Of a DNA stretch of 64,000 nt, positions 34,802 to 44,424 are shown piece after piece (position 1 is the first letter of the stretch; each line of letters begins with the position of its first letter). The notes beneath the pieces were generated by a model that saw only the letters and a program-made list of their open reading frames with translations, had not been told where the DNA came from and did no database searches. Position numbers and translations under genes: made by a program. The DNA is from RGIG3178 sp963674495 (GTDB taxonomy: Bacteria > Bacillota > Clostridia > Christensenellales > QAND01), in NCBI GenBank assembly GCA_963674495.2, contig CAXXLG010000001.1:1-64000 (forward strand). Direction: 5' to 3'.

Positions 34802-36781
34802 ATGGAGAGAGCACTGGAGCGCAAATGGTACAAACTGGACAATGCCGCGAAGGTCTACCCCGCGATTGCCGGCGCCAAGGACAGCTGCGTATTTCGCGTT
34901 GCGGTCAATCTTTTGCAGGATGTGGACGAGGGGATTTTGCAGCAGGTTGTCACGGATTTGAAGACAAGGTTTCCGTCCATGTATGTTAAGCTCAGGGGCG
35001 GTTTGTTTTGGAATTACTATGAAAGCAACGAGAAGACGCCCGTCGTTTTACCCGAATCGCCGTTTGTCAACCGGCTGATCGATGCGCACGCCAACCGTGG
35101 CTATCATTTTACCGTGTTCCACTACCGGAACCGGATCAGCCTGGAGGTTTTTCACGGGCTGTGCGACGGCAGTGGTGCGATGGAATACCTCAAAGCCATC
35201 GTGTATCGTTATTTTGAGCTCAAAGGGATAGTCTGCGATGACGAAGGCCTCGTATTGACGGTGCATCAAACGCCCCGGGAAGATGAAGCGGAGGACAGCT
35301 TTCAAAGATATTTTACGCCCGACCCCCATCACAGGAGCGCGGTGGACAGGGCGTATCGCATACGCGGGACGCGGTTTGCAAACGGCCTGGGCGTGATCAA
35401 CGGAAAGTTTGAAACCAAGCAGCTGATCGATTTGGCCAGACGCAACAAGGCGACGATCACGCAGTATCTCTGTGCTGTTTTGACCTATGCCATCCGGCAA
35501 GCCGAAGATGTGCAAAACGAATGGAAGTCGCCCGTGAACGTCTGCGTGCCCGTGAATCTGCGCAAGGTATTTCCATCGAATACGCTACGCAATTTTTCGC
35601 TGTTTTTTCATACGTCAACGCATTTTCAAAATGAGAGCATGAGCTTTGAGGAGATACTGGACAGCGTGAAGAAGGATTTTGTGTCGGAGTTGACATTGGA
35701 AAAACTCCAGCACAGCCTCAATGCGAACGTGGCGTTTGAAAAGAACATGGCGCTGAGGCTCTGCCCGCTTTGGATCAAGCATGTCGGCATGCGCATCGGC
35801 AGCGAGCACCTTTTCGGCAAGCTGAAAACGTGCACGTTGTCAAATTTGGGCGTTATAGCGCTGCCAACGGATTTGAAGCGGTTTGTGCGGGATTTTGAAT
35901 GCAACATGCCGGTGGGCAAGGATGCCAGCCATGGTATTGGCATCATGTCCTGCAACGGCAGAACGACCATCAGCTTTTCAAGAAAGATACGAGAGACCGA
36001 CATTGAAAAGCATTTTTTCTCCCATTTGACGCAGCACGATGTGGATGTTGAGATCCAGAGCAACCTTTGGAGAACAATGCATAAGGAGAAAGTCATGCAG
36101 ATGTGTACGCAATGCAACATCAAAATATCAACCGAAACGGACCGCTGCCCGCTATGCCATGGGGCGTTGTCTGCTTCGCATCAACATCATTTGATTCAAA
36201 CGTATCCCGTTGACCCGCCTGCCAAACGCAAACGTAGGTGGATCATCAAAGCGGTTTCCGTGGCGGCGCTCATATCGATTGCGATATCCGTTGCGGTCAA
36301 CGTGCTGACATGGAGCGGGACGTTGTGGTGCGTGGTATTGTCCGCCTGCGTGGTGTACGCATGGCTGATGGGGTGGATTACCTGCCGGAGGAAAGTGCAT
36401 GTCGGACTGAAACTTTTGGGTCACGCCCTGAGCATTTCGCTATTGCTGGTGGTTGTCAACGCGTTTGCCTTCAACGCGAAACCGTTCCATCAAATCACAT
36501 GGTCGGTTTCCTATGCGATGCCCATCGTGCTGATATGTTTTACGGCTGCCATCAGTATTGTGATGGTGATACAAAAACAACGCATGCGCGAGTATCTCCT
36601 TTACCAGTTTGTGCTGTGCTTGATGGTGTTCATTCCCTTGATATTGGTACTGTGCGGCGTAACAAATCCTATGATACCCAGCATTGTGGCAGCCGGATGG
36701 TCCTGTGTGACAACCATAATACTTGTGCTTTTTGCGCGTAAAACCGTCGTTTTGGAATTCGGGCGGATGTTTCACATCTGA
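34802..36781 (+). CDS. Condensation-type acyltransferase fused to a DUF6320 zinc-ribbon membrane domain
   Basis: 659 residues. The N-terminal about 420 resemble alcohol acetyltransferase/condensation enzymes: catalytic motif FHGLCDGSGAMEYL near residue 125 (an HxxxDG type) and a DFG-like region later. Next is a zinc ribbon (CxxC-x10-CxxC near 440) and six or so hydrophobic helices (about 485-650) ending inside the membrane. The fusion is found in Clostridia and probably acylates a membrane-linked acceptor; the substrate is unknown. ATG 34802 has a GGATGGAG site; no partner hydrolase gene lies nearby. Confidence 0.8.
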   Translation: MERALERKWYKLDNAAKVYPAIAGAKDSCVFRVAVNLLQDVDEGILQQVVTDLKTRFPSMYVKLRGGLFWNYYESNEKTPVVLPESPFVNRLIDAHANRGYHFTVFHYRNRISLEVFHGLCDGSGAMEYLKAIVYRYFELKGIVCDDEGLVLTVHQTPREDEAEDSFQRYFTPDPHHRSAVDRAYRIRGTRFANGLGVINGKFETKQLIDLARRNKATITQYLCAVLTYAIRQAEDVQNEWKSPVNVCVPVNLRKVFPSNTLRNFSLFFHTSTHFQNESMSFEEILDSVKKDFVSELTLEKLQHSLNANVAFEKNMALRLCPLWIKHVGMRIGSEHLFGKLKTCTLSNLGVIALPTDLKRFVRDFECNMPVGKDASHGIGIMSCNGRTTISFSRKIRETDIEKHFFSHLTQHDVDVEIQSNLWRTMHKEKVMQMCTQCNIKISTETDRCPLCHGALSASHQHHLIQTYPVDPPAKRKRRWIIKAVSVAALISIAISVAVNVLTWSGTLWCVVLSACVVYAWLMGWITCRRKVHVGLKLLGHALSISLLLVVVNAFAFNAKPFHQITWSVSYAMPIVLICFTAAISIVMVIQKQRMREYLLYQFVLCLMVFIPLILVLCGVTNPMIPSIVAAGWSCVTTIILVLFARKTVVLEFGRMFHI

Positions 36782-36808
36782 TCAGGGAACGCCACGGATG
36801 AATTGAGC

Positions 36809-36843
36809 AAAAGAGGCTTTGCACGTGAGCAAAGCCTCTTTTT
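36809..36843. terminator. Rho-independent terminator
   Basis: AAAAGAGGCTTTGC / GCAAAGCCTCTTTTT, perfect 14-base stem. It serves the plus-strand acyltransferase and, on the other strand, the convergent XRE gene. Confidence 0.9.
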
Positions 36844-36883
36844 ATGTGCCCAAAGAGCGGAGAAATGCACGCAGATATCAACA

Positions 36884-37210
36884 TTACTGCCGGTTTTCAA
36901 GCGCGGTCTGTACCATGGCTAGCACCAGCGCTTTATCCTTATCCGGTACGCCACGGTAGGCATCCAGAAGAAGGCACTCGTCCGGGGAAAGGCACAGGCG
37001 CGTGATGGTTTCTTCGTCGCCGTCGATCAATGCGCTTGCGGGTACGCCGAAGTGTTCGGCCAAGCGTTTCACGGTGCGCATGTGCGGCGTTTTTTTGCCC
37101 TGCTCCCAGGAGGATACCGCGGAAACGGAGCATACGGCGATGCCAGCGACATCCTGTTGGGTCATGTGGTTCTGCTCGCGCAGCATTTTGATGTTGATTC
37201 CAATGGACAT
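36884..37210 (-). CDS. XRE-family transcriptional regulator
   Basis: 108 residues; N-terminal helix-turn-helix at about 5-60 (MLREQNHMTQQDVAGIAVCS, then SSWEQGKKTPHMRTVKRLAEHFGVPASALI). A short acidic helical C-terminus (LLLDAYRGVPDKDKALVLAM) resembles SinR/Xre-type regulators of Clostridia. ATG 37210 has AGGAGGCG upstream; the longer frame is unsupported. Lies 58 bases behind the hypothetical gene at 37269 on the same strand, possibly one unit. Confidence 0.85.
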   Translation of the reverse strand: MSIGINIKMLREQNHMTQQDVAGIAVCSVSAVSSWEQGKKTPHMRTVKRLAEHFGVPASALIDGDEETITRLCLSPDECLLLDAYRGVPDKDKALVLAMVQTALENRQ

Positions 37211-37268
37211 GGATGCGCCTCCTGATGGCATAGAATATACCGAAAGTGATAGTAGATGGACTATATGT

Positions 37269-37793
37269 CTATAATAATATACAAACGGTGTAATGTAAAG
37301 GGATAGGGCATGCAACGCTATTGATCGCGCGGCATCGCGCATCATGATCTACGGCATATTGAAATGGCCGACCTCGCGTTGGACGGATTCCCGAGGTTTG
37401 ACGCAGTGCCTGTATCTGCCGGTTGAGCATGGCCGAGTCGACATTCCCGTCTGATTCCAGTTTTGCCTGCATCCGATCAAAGTACGCCAGCGCTCGATGG
37501 AGATGATCGCGCGCCGGCGCAAAAAGCCTGTTGAACCAATAACGGAGGAACTGGGGGGACTGGTCTTTTGTCACAACGATACCTTCCATGTATCCCTGGC
37601 ATTGAAAATGGTAGTAGCGGCCTTCATCGAAGCTCCATACGAATTGACAAAAGTTTTCATTGGCGTAAAACGCCGGGTCTTTTTGCAGGGTTAAAATGCT
37701 GGCGTTGATGCGCATGATCTCGTCGCTTTGCCGGTATAACCGGCCAAGCAGACGCCTTGTCGTTTCATCGTTAACCTTCCATGTTGTTTCCAT
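37269..37793 (-). CDS. Hypothetical protein
   Basis: 174-residue soluble, mixed helical protein (RRLLGRLYRQSDEIMRINAS, FVWSFDEGRYYHFQCQGYME). No family recognised. Start METTWKV at 37793 behind AAAGGGGGTG; longer frame not used. The C-terminal about 35 residues look less coding-like, so the true end might be displaced by an indel. Confidence 0.55.
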   Translation of the reverse strand: METTWKVNDETTRRLLGRLYRQSDEIMRINASILTLQKDPAFYANENFCQFVWSFDEGRYYHFQCQGYMEGIVVTKDQSPQFLRYWFNRLFAPARDHLHRALAYFDRMQAKLESDGNVDSAMLNRQIQALRQTSGIRPTRGRPFQYAVDHDARCRAINSVACPIPLHYTVCILL

Positions 37794-38005
37794 GTGTACA
37801 CCCCCTTTGCCCATAATATTATATGAACGCGCAGGGCCGTATGTACTAAGCGCTTGGCATGGGTGGGGCCGGAACGCCGGTGTATGAGCCGGTTTTGCGT
37901 TGATCAAGTGCGGAAAATGATGCGGTCAACAAGAAGGGTGTTGTAGAATGGGTTGGCATGCTTTATGATGTTACAAGGCGGCAGCCATTGGGAAGGGTGA
38001 GTTGA

Positions 38006-38581
38006 ATGAGCGAAAAGACGGCGGTACTGAAGGAAGTCGAGCTTGAAAACGGACAGATGCTGATTCTGCGCAAACCCCGGTCGGATGACGCCGAAAAGAT
38101 GATTGAATACCTCAACAAGGTGGGCGGGGAAAGCGATAACCTTCTGTTCGGCGAAGGGGAGTTTCACCTGACGGTGGAACAGGAAAGGGAATACATCCAA
38201 AAGGTGTCTGCGGATACGGGCGTACACTTCATCGTGGCGTTTATTGGCAACGAACTTGTGGGCGTAGGACACATCGGACGTTTGGCGAGAACAAGAAACA
38301 ACCACAACGCCGAGCTTTCCATCACGGTGCGAAAGGCGCACTGGGGCCTGGGCATCGGAAAGTCCATGATGGAGGAGATGATCCGTTTTGCGCAGCAGCA
38401 TAAGAGCATTTATAATGTACATCTTGGCGTCAAGGCGAGCAACATCAACGCCATCCGCATGTACGAGAAATTCGGGTTTGATAAGATCGGGACGCACAAG
38501 AACTATTTTAACGTCAACGGTACGTTTGACGACGAGATCCTGATGGATTTAAATATGGGAGAAATGGAAGCGGGAAAATGA
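38006..38581 (+). CDS. GNAT-family N-acetyltransferase
   Basis: 191 residues. Acetyl-CoA binding motif A is VRKAHWGLGIGKSMMEEM (R/Q-x-x-G-x-G/A type), followed by NVHLGVKASNINAIRMYEKFGF, the usual end of the fold. Acceptor unknown; related proteins acetylate small amines or protein N-termini. The ATG at 38006 follows GGGTGAG. The stop overlaps the next start as ATGA, so it is coupled with the PH-like membrane protein. Confidence 0.88.
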   Translation: MSEKTAVLKEVELENGQMLILRKPRSDDAEKMIEYLNKVGGESDNLLFGEGEFHLTVEQEREYIQKVSADTGVHFIVAFIGNELVGVGHIGRLARTRNNHNAELSITVRKAHWGLGIGKSMMEEMIRFAQQHKSIYNVHLGVKASNINAIRMYEKFGFDKIGTHKNYFNVNGTFDDEILMDLNMGEMEAGK

Positions 38582-39030
38582 AGGTTGCGGCGTATCAATA
38601 CGGGTTAATATATCGGATTTTATTGGGTGTTCTGGTGGCTGCAGGGCTGGTGCTTTGGCTTGCAGGCGTGATTTCGGTTATGGCTTTCTATGTTTCGACG
38701 GTCGTGTTTGTGTTGGCGTCATTTCAGCCGTTTACTGCCACCGTCATCATCGACGACGTGGGTGTTAGCGCTAGGATGTACGGCGTGAAAAGGGGCGCCA
38801 TCCAATGGAAGGACATGGTCGAGGTGGGTATTGGTTCGCAGAATACGCAGGGCCGCCGCTATGTCTATTTTTCCATGATTCCGTGGAACAAGGATAAGCG
38901 CATCCGCATTATGCGCCAAAAACAGAACAACCGCAGCGTTTGGGCGGAGATCACCCCCGGGGTTCTGGAAGAGATGCAAAAGTACTATAAGGGCAAGATC
39001 CGATATCTGAAGGAAGCTGGGTTGGCGTAA
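38578..39030 (+). CDS. Two-helix membrane protein with PH-like domain
   Basis: 150 residues. Two adjacent transmembrane helices (about 12-50) and a C-terminal beta-rich, PH-like domain (ATVIIDDVGVSARMYG, IQWKDMVEVGIGSQN). Its start overlaps the GNAT stop. It is a paralogue of the gene at 39464. Such proteins are common membrane accessory proteins of unknown role in Firmicutes. Confidence 0.75.
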   Translation: MKVAAYQYGLIYRILLGVLVAAGLVLWLAGVISVMAFYVSTVVFVLASFQPFTATVIIDDVGVSARMYGVKRGAIQWKDMVEVGIGSQNTQGRRYVYFSMIPWNKDKRIRIMRQKQNNRSVWAEITPGVLEEMQKYYKGKIRYLKEAGLA

Positions 39031-39051
39031 CAATATCGGGAGGGAAATAGG

Positions 39052-39252
39052 ATGGATCGATGGGAATACAAGAGTATCCAGTTTAAAACCAGAGGCATCA
39101 TGGGAGGCGTTGTGGATATCGACCAGCTCGATGCAATGCTCAACAACCTGGGCAGCCAGGGGTGGGAGTTGGTGTCCTGCATCGCATCCAACGCCGGGTA
39201 TGGACACACCAGGAACGTGGTTGCGGTTCTCAAACGCAAGGCCAGTATGTGA
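39052..39252 (+). CDS. DUF4177 protein
   Basis: 66 residues; WEYKSIQF at the start, then LDAMLNNLGSQGWELVSC and an aromatic beta end, the classical DUF4177 pattern. Small cytoplasmic protein, function unknown. AGGGAAA site upstream; last gene of the GNAT cluster, followed by a terminator. Confidence 0.85.
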   Translation: MDRWEYKSIQFKTRGIMGGVVDIDQLDAMLNNLGSQGWELVSCIASNAGYGHTRNVVAVLKRKASM

Positions 39253-39293
39253 AGAAATCAGCAGGGGCATTGTACAGTAATGTGACAAAGAGC

Positions 39294-39320
39294 AAAGGCC
39301 AGGATATCCTGGCCTTTTTT
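39294..39320 (+). terminator. Rho-independent terminator
   Basis: AAAGGCCAGGAT / ATCCTGGCCTTTTTT, long perfect stem with a T tail. Confidence 0.92.
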
Positions 39321-39463
39321 GAACCAAATTCAGCCCGGCATTGCGCAATGTGTATGAACGATAAATGATCGGAGCAGAACGTCTTCGGTTGTTATATGGA
39401 CAGGGTGCACACAAGGATATTGTATGATAAAATATAATATCTGGTGCACCAAAGGAGAAGCAC

Positions 39464-39946
39464 ATGAAATTCAGGACGGATCCAAAATCGTTTTGGAAGA
39501 TGATCGCGCTGAGCGTTGGCATGGCTGCGATGAGTCTGTTTTTGGTAAGCTTATTTTCTGCCATATCACCCCTGCGGCTAATTCTGATTATTGCTTCGGG
39601 TTTGGCGCCGACTTTCTTCATGTTGACCATCGGGCGGTCGATGATGAGCAGCGTAACCATCGATGCGAACGGCGTTGTGTCCCAAACGTTTGGAAAGACA
39701 AACGGAATTATTCGATGGGAACAGATGGCGGAGGTTGGCATCGGTACGCTGGAAGGGACCCGTAAAGGCCGCTATTTTTTGTATTTTGTCACCATCCCGC
39801 TGACCGAACAGCAGCGGTTTATGATCAACCGGATGAAACACAACGACAACGCCATTTGGATGCAGTTGACGGAGGAAGCCGTCGAACTCGTGGAGACCTA
39901 TTATCACGGCCAAATCCACGCGATGAGCCTGCTGCTTACGATGTAG
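39464..39946 (+). CDS. Two-helix membrane protein with PH-like domain, paralogue
   Basis: 160 residues, same plan as the protein at 38578: two helices (about 12-55), then SSVTIDANGVVSQTFG and IRWEQMAEVGIGTLEG. The conserved MxEVGIG link is shared. AAAGGAG site upstream. Function unknown; duplicated in situ behind the GNAT cluster. Confidence 0.72.
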   Translation: MKFRTDPKSFWKMIALSVGMAAMSLFLVSLFSAISPLRLILIIASGLAPTFFMLTIGRSMMSSVTIDANGVVSQTFGKTNGIIRWEQMAEVGIGTLEGTRKGRYFLYFVTIPLTEQQRFMINRMKHNDNAIWMQLTEEAVELVETYYHGQIHAMSLLLTM

Positions 39947-40004
39947 AAGGGATGCCGGTAGAATTGCAGTTCCGTTGAGGGAAAGGTAAGGCCTTTTCAA
40001 TAAG

Positions 40005-40240
40005 ATCTAAACCCGCCCTCCGCCCAATTGAGAACCGGAACCGAGCGCTGCCTGTGGCAGATACAGCGAGGTGGAGGTTCTGAAAGCATGTGGTGAAGCC
40101 GAACGGCAGTGAAGGCTGAGCCCATGTCTTTCAGATAGGTTTCGATGGAACAGCATTGCGAATGAATTGAGGTTAGAAAAGGGGGGATTACCTTTTGGAA
40201 TCCCCCGAAGACTGAGTATATAAAAACCAGCGTGTCCATA
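40005..40240 (+). repeat. Dispersed intergenic repeat with GAACC/GCGCTGCC unit
   Basis: The core CCCGCCCTCCGCCCAATT at about 40013 is joined to a unit running GAGCGCTGCCTGTGGCAGAT, GGTGGAGGTTCTGAAAGCA, GCCCATGTCTTTCAGATAGG, which recurs at 50285 and 52545 in this orientation, and in the opposite one at 8090, 42170 and 44215. No gene. Confidence 0.75.
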
Positions 40241-40361
40241 AGGCATACCGGTTTTATCAGGCTTGTCAAGCATGCCGTCATATTATCCGCTGTTGTCCAA
40301 ACAGATACCCGAACATGGATATAGTATCCATCGTCTTTGAGTTTACATGATGGCTATGCCA

Positions 40362-41792
40362 TCATAACGCAGAGCCTTGGTGGATTTGGCCTTGTGCATA
40401 ATAGATGGATGCGCATTGCAGTGAATCGGTAATGACCATGTTGACGTTACCGAACTTAACATGGGTTCCTGGGTATATGACGCCGGTGCAGACGATTCTG
40501 CCATAGCCTCTTGTTCGGATCGTCTCGTTGATCTTTTCCAATTCTTCCTTTTCCAATTTCAGCTTTGCGTTGTTTGCATCGCGATTGGCCAAAACATTTT
40601 CAAGGAGATGCTTTTTGTCCGGAGACAAACGATTGATGGCTTCCAATTGCTGCAGAAGATCGATCAGAGGCTTCAGGCTTTCGTTTTGTTTTTCAAGCGC
40701 GGGAATCGTTTTTTCGATTTCCTGCTGCCGCTCGATGATTTGGGGGTCCGTTCCAAGTTCCAAATCGGTTTTGATTCCCGCCACCGAACCGATGTCCCTT
40801 GATATGATATCCTGCCCGACCAGACAACTGCCACCTAGGAACTTTGACCGCGATCCTTTGATCTCAAGGCATTTACCACACCGGATTTGACTGTTTAGGC
40901 TGTATTCCGAGTGAATCGAGCCCTTCACAAACACGGTACAGTTTTCGATAAAGCGGCTTGTCAGATCCCCGTCACAGTGTAAATCGCTGCCGGTGATGCC
41001 GCTACGCAGGATGATGTTGCCCGAAGCGCTAATCGATGCGGATTCGACCGTGCCTTTCACCTCGATATTACCGCCCGCTTCAACGGACAGCCCCTGCTGA
41101 ATAATCCCGTGCACGATGAGATTGCCGTTGACTTTAATGTTGCCGGTGGTATGATCGACATTTTTGACATAAAAGCATTCGTTGACATGTATCTTTTTGC
41201 CATCAAACTCAACCTGTCCATCGATGACGGAAAGGATAGCTGTTCCATCGTCGTTCAATTTGGTTTTTTTGCCGGTCATGGAGGGGACGGGCTTCCCTTT
41301 TTTATAGGGGATCGTTTGATTGGTCACCGTAAGGCCATCCGTACCCTCAATGGGTGCTTTGATGATGCACAACGATTGTCCCTGCGAAACGTTTTCTACG
41401 ATGTCAAGGTCATAGAAATCGATGGTACCGTCCGGCCGCTCCTTGGGCTTGAAATTTTTGACGATGTTAAATTGAAACGTATGCGTTCCGTTTTGTCCAT
41501 GTATCGGCTTTATACCCATGGCAACGAGTATTTCTTCTTCGTAAAGAGGATTGTTTGCAAGACGTTCGAGTACGGCTGCATTTACGCCATAGATAATCTT
41601 GCGGTCGGCCAGCGCGCGTTCCAAATCTTCCGGCGTGGGCGTACTGCCGCCGTTTATCGGCGGTTTAAGCTTTACATAGGCTTGTGTCTTGTCGTCTGAC
41701 AGGGATACGATGATCTCGGTCGGAACGAGCTCGGGCATTGAATCATTTGTATCTATGTCATCGACAGACAATTGCTGTACGCCTTCGCTCAT
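40362..41792 (-). CDS. FapA family (DUF342) protein
   Basis: 476-residue cytoplasmic protein. The N-terminal part has PPINGGSTPTPEDLERALAD, then a long parallel beta-helix region (NIKVNGNLIVHGIIQQG, NIEVKGTVESASISASGNI), and a coiled coil (about 360-430, EIEKTIPALEKQNESL) before the closing strand. This is the FapA/DUF342 layout, whose members bind polymers or organise cell-surface structures. ATG 41792 has GGAGGTG eight bases upstream, better than GTG 41801. Single gene. Confidence 0.88.
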   Translation of the reverse strand: MSEGVQQLSVDDIDTNDSMPELVPTEIIVSLSDDKTQAYVKLKPPINGGSTPTPEDLERALADRKIIYGVNAAVLERLANNPLYEEEILVAMGIKPIHGQNGTHTFQFNIVKNFKPKERPDGTIDFYDLDIVENVSQGQSLCIIKAPIEGTDGLTVTNQTIPYKKGKPVPSMTGKKTKLNDDGTAILSVIDGQVEFDGKKIHVNECFYVKNVDHTTGNIKVNGNLIVHGIIQQGLSVEAGGNIEVKGTVESASISASGNIILRSGITGSDLHCDGDLTSRFIENCTVFVKGSIHSEYSLNSQIRCGKCLEIKGSRSKFLGGSCLVGQDIISRDIGSVAGIKTDLELGTDPQIIERQQEIEKTIPALEKQNESLKPLIDLLQQLEAINRLSPDKKHLLENVLANRDANNAKLKLEKEELEKINETIRTRGYGRIVCTGVIYPGTHVKFGNVNMVITDSLQCASIYYAQGQIHQGSAL

Positions 41793-42104
41793 GATGCTCA
41801 CCTCCGCAAGAGCTGCTTACCGATACAGGAGCAGCAGTATAATCCCTATACTATATATCGGATATAAAGACATCGCGCTTTATACATATTGCAAATATTG
41901 TGAATATGGATTTTACAGGGCGTAGCGATACATGGACCGATGGCGTATGAGCATTGTAAGGGTGAGGTGATGATACAAGCGTGTTTCCGCTGGGCATTGG
42001 GTTGTATGGGGATAAAACAAATGAAGGAGAATTGCGGATAAACCGGCAGATGTGGTGGTTGCCGGGTATTTGGGTTTTATATGAGGGGGAAGCGTGCCCC
42101 TTCA

Positions 42105-42435
42105 TTTATCTATACCAGCCCACCAGGCTATTGCCTTTCAAGGGGATCTAATTCCCCCTTGAGGTTCCCCTATGAAAGACATAAGCTCAGCCTTCACGCC
42201 CGTTTGGATTCGCCTCATGCTTTCGGTTCCCACCGCCCAATTATGGCAATCAGAGGGAACGATGGCCCTTTGGGAGCCCTGATACGTGCGGATTCTATAC
42301 GTTCAAACGGTTTTGAAGATAAAAAAAGCATTAAAAAGAGCTGTCTATACCTGTTCGCCGCCTAATAGAGGCAGCAAAAAGGTGTTTGAACCTCCTTTTG
42401 GAACATCCGGCTGTCGCCGCTTTGGACGAAAGAGG
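42105..42435 (+). repeat. Dispersed intergenic repeats, degraded
   Basis: Includes AAGGGGATCTAATTCCCCCTT near 42140, ATGAAAGACATAAGCTCAGCC and CATGCTTTCGGTTCCC, a CCCACCGCCCAATTATGG core at about 42229, a second core near 42357 (GTTCGCCGCCTAATAGAGG) and an ACATCCGGCTGTCGCCGCT piece. Confidence 0.65.
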
Positions 42436-43187
42436 TTCAAAAGCAGGATGGGATCGAGGTGATTTATGTGGGGAATAAAAAGTTTACATAAATATCCAAT
42501 AATAACAAATATAAAATGCATAAATAATAGGAAAAAATATGAGCGTTATTGTTTAATAATATATACATATCTGGATACTATACAATAAATAATCAGTAAA
42601 AAAAAATAAATAGTCATATTTATTTTATAAAATATATGCTTTATTGTAGCACTGAGCATTTTGATTATATAGAACAAAAAACACAGGATTATAGGGATAT
42701 TTCGCAACATGCCAAAACAAACAAGGCTGAGCTGATGAAGCATCGTGTTTGTTGTTGAAGGATAAAATACAAAATAAAAAGATAATTATTTATTAATATT
42801 ATATATTTAAAAATAAATTAATAAATATATTCGAATATTTATTAATTGGTATCTATTAAATCAAAAAACACCGCTAGAAGTATTCAAAAATAACAGGGTT
42901 AAAAAATGAAGGCGATGCGCGTTATGTATGCAAGCATTACAGCGTTGCTGCATGCAAAAAATACACCATGTGGTGGATCAGTCCGTAGGCCATCTTTGAT
43001 GCTGGCAAAAACGGCGCGGGACGTATGAGCGGGCAAGGTATGCAGGGAGGATTTGGGTACCGATAACTCATGCGGAGAGGTAAAACATTATATAACAATA
43101 TTCAAAATAAACAATTATGAAATAATATTATTAAACAAACAATAAAAAATTACGAAGATAACAACAATCATAACAATTATATAATTA
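42436..43187. other. AT-rich island without genes
   Basis: Strongly AT-rich stretch, most so from 42470 to 42900 and 43090 to 43187, with many short A/T runs. The hydrophobic frame at 42546-42743 (-) has no ribosome binding site and is a product of base composition. It lies downstream of the DtxR-type gene. No terminator, tRNA or riboswitch is seen. Confidence 0.5.
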
Positions 43188-43667
43188 TTATATTTTAAGT
43201 ATTGTAGCGTCAAAAGCAACGTGTTTGTATTGAGCAAGGATGTCTGGGTGTGAAGTAAAAAACGCAAGGAGATTATCAATATTTTGCAAAGTCTGCGGGG
43301 AGACGTTGTGTTCGATGAGTTCGGTTTCCAAAAGGGCGTTTTTGGTGCCGATGAGCTTTAAAAACTCTGCGATGATTTTGTGGCGGCGCAGCAGGTACGC
43401 GCCGAACTGTTGGCCTTCGTCGGTTAAAACGAGATTTCCGTATTTTTCGTAGTGCAGAAAACCCAATGCGCCCAGCTTTTGCACCATCTTGGTGGTGGAC
43501 GAGGCTTTGACGTGTAGCAGGGCGGCCAAATCGTTGATGCGCATGCCGCCGTTTTTGTCGCGGTTTCTATAGATCATCTCCAGATAATCCTCCATTGCGG
43601 AGGTTATTTTTTTGTTATGGCCCAAAAGCTGATAGCCTCTGACGGTATGAAAGCCGTTGTGGTCCAA
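43188..43667 (-). CDS. DtxR/MntR-family metal-dependent repressor
   Basis: 159 residues; winged helix with AMEDYLEMIYRNRDKNGGMR and AALLHVKASSTTKMVQKLG, then a metal-binding/dimer domain with RRHKIIAEFLKLIG and HNVSPQTLQNI. Short form without an SH3-like domain, as in MntR. The start is probably TTG 43667 (LDHNGFHTVRGYQLLG) behind GAAAGGA, matching the usual Clostridia N-terminus. It is divergent from feoA/feoB at 44425, so control of iron or manganese uptake is likely. Confidence 0.85.
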   Translation of the reverse strand: MDHNGFHTVRGYQLLGHNKKITSAMEDYLEMIYRNRDKNGGMRINDLAALLHVKASSTTKMVQKLGALGFLHYEKYGNLVLTDEGQQFGAYLLRRHKIIAEFLKLIGTKNALLETELIEHNVSPQTLQNIDNLLAFFTSHPDILAQYKHVAFDATILKI

Positions 43668-43679
43668 TGGTAACGCATC

Positions 43680-44345
43680 CTTTCGTGAGGATATATACCC
43701 GCCCACCGCCCAAGAAAGGTAATAGAGGGGGCTGTACCCCCTTTGGAACCCCCAAAAGGAAATTCAAAGGGAAATCTGCTCTTTAACAAGCAACAGGGCA
43801 TTATCTTAATAAATTATTTTCATAGTTTTATCTTATTCAAAGAAGTTCTAAAAAAGGCAAAATGGCCGGATACAATCTTTCTGCGGCGGGGTTTATCTTA
43901 TCCCGCCCCATCGCCCAAGCATGGTATTCAAAGGGGCTGCGCCCCTTTGAAACCCCCGTATAATGCCGGGGGTTTTTGTTTATAGGGGGTGTGGGAGGAT
44001 TAAAAGATACTGGAGCGTTTTATCTATACCCGCCCACCGCCCAAGTATGGTATTCAAAGAGGGCGGTGCTCCCTTAACCTCCCCCGCTGTCGCCGTTTGG
44101 GACGGAGAAGGTATTGAAAACCCTCTGAAAGACAGGGGTTTATGCATAGTTTTCGATAAAGCCCCACAGTGCGCAATGGACACGTTTGCATTCTGCGCTC
44201 GTTAGCCATCGTAACCCCTCTGAAAGACATGGACTCGATCTTCGCTACCGCTCGTTCTCGTCACATGCTTTTAGAACCTCCGATTCGCTGTTTCGTCCAC
44301 TGGATGCGCCCACTTTCAGTCTTCATCGCTCAATTCGGAACGGTT
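43680..44345 (+). repeat. Dispersed intergenic repeats between the DtxR-type gene and feoA
   Basis: Cores at about 43698 (CCCGCCCACCGCCCAAG), 43903 (CCCGCCCCATCGCCCAAG) and 44030, each with AAGGGGG / CCCCTTTG arms; a CTGAAAGACAGGGG piece at 44125 and a CTGAAAGACATGGACTCGAT ... TAGAACCTCCGATTCGCTG unit at 44218-44295. The repeats separate the regulator from feoAB by more than 700 bases. The segment 43765-43900 between copies holds nothing recognisable. Confidence 0.75.
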
Positions 44346-44424
44346 TTTTTTCATGCGTCATATTGTGCTGGTGACATGAATTTTTCCCGCGGCTAAAAAA
44401 GCGAAAGGAAACGAGGTGAAACGG

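Noticed and set aside
34267..34814. Minus-strand frames between the lipoprotein and the acyltransferase genes
   Set aside because: Low-complexity, no start signal and overlapping each other; a decayed gene is possible but cannot be supported.
42546..42743. Hydrophobic minus-strand frame as a small membrane protein
   Set aside because: Lies in an AT-rich island where such frames arise from composition; no ribosome binding site.
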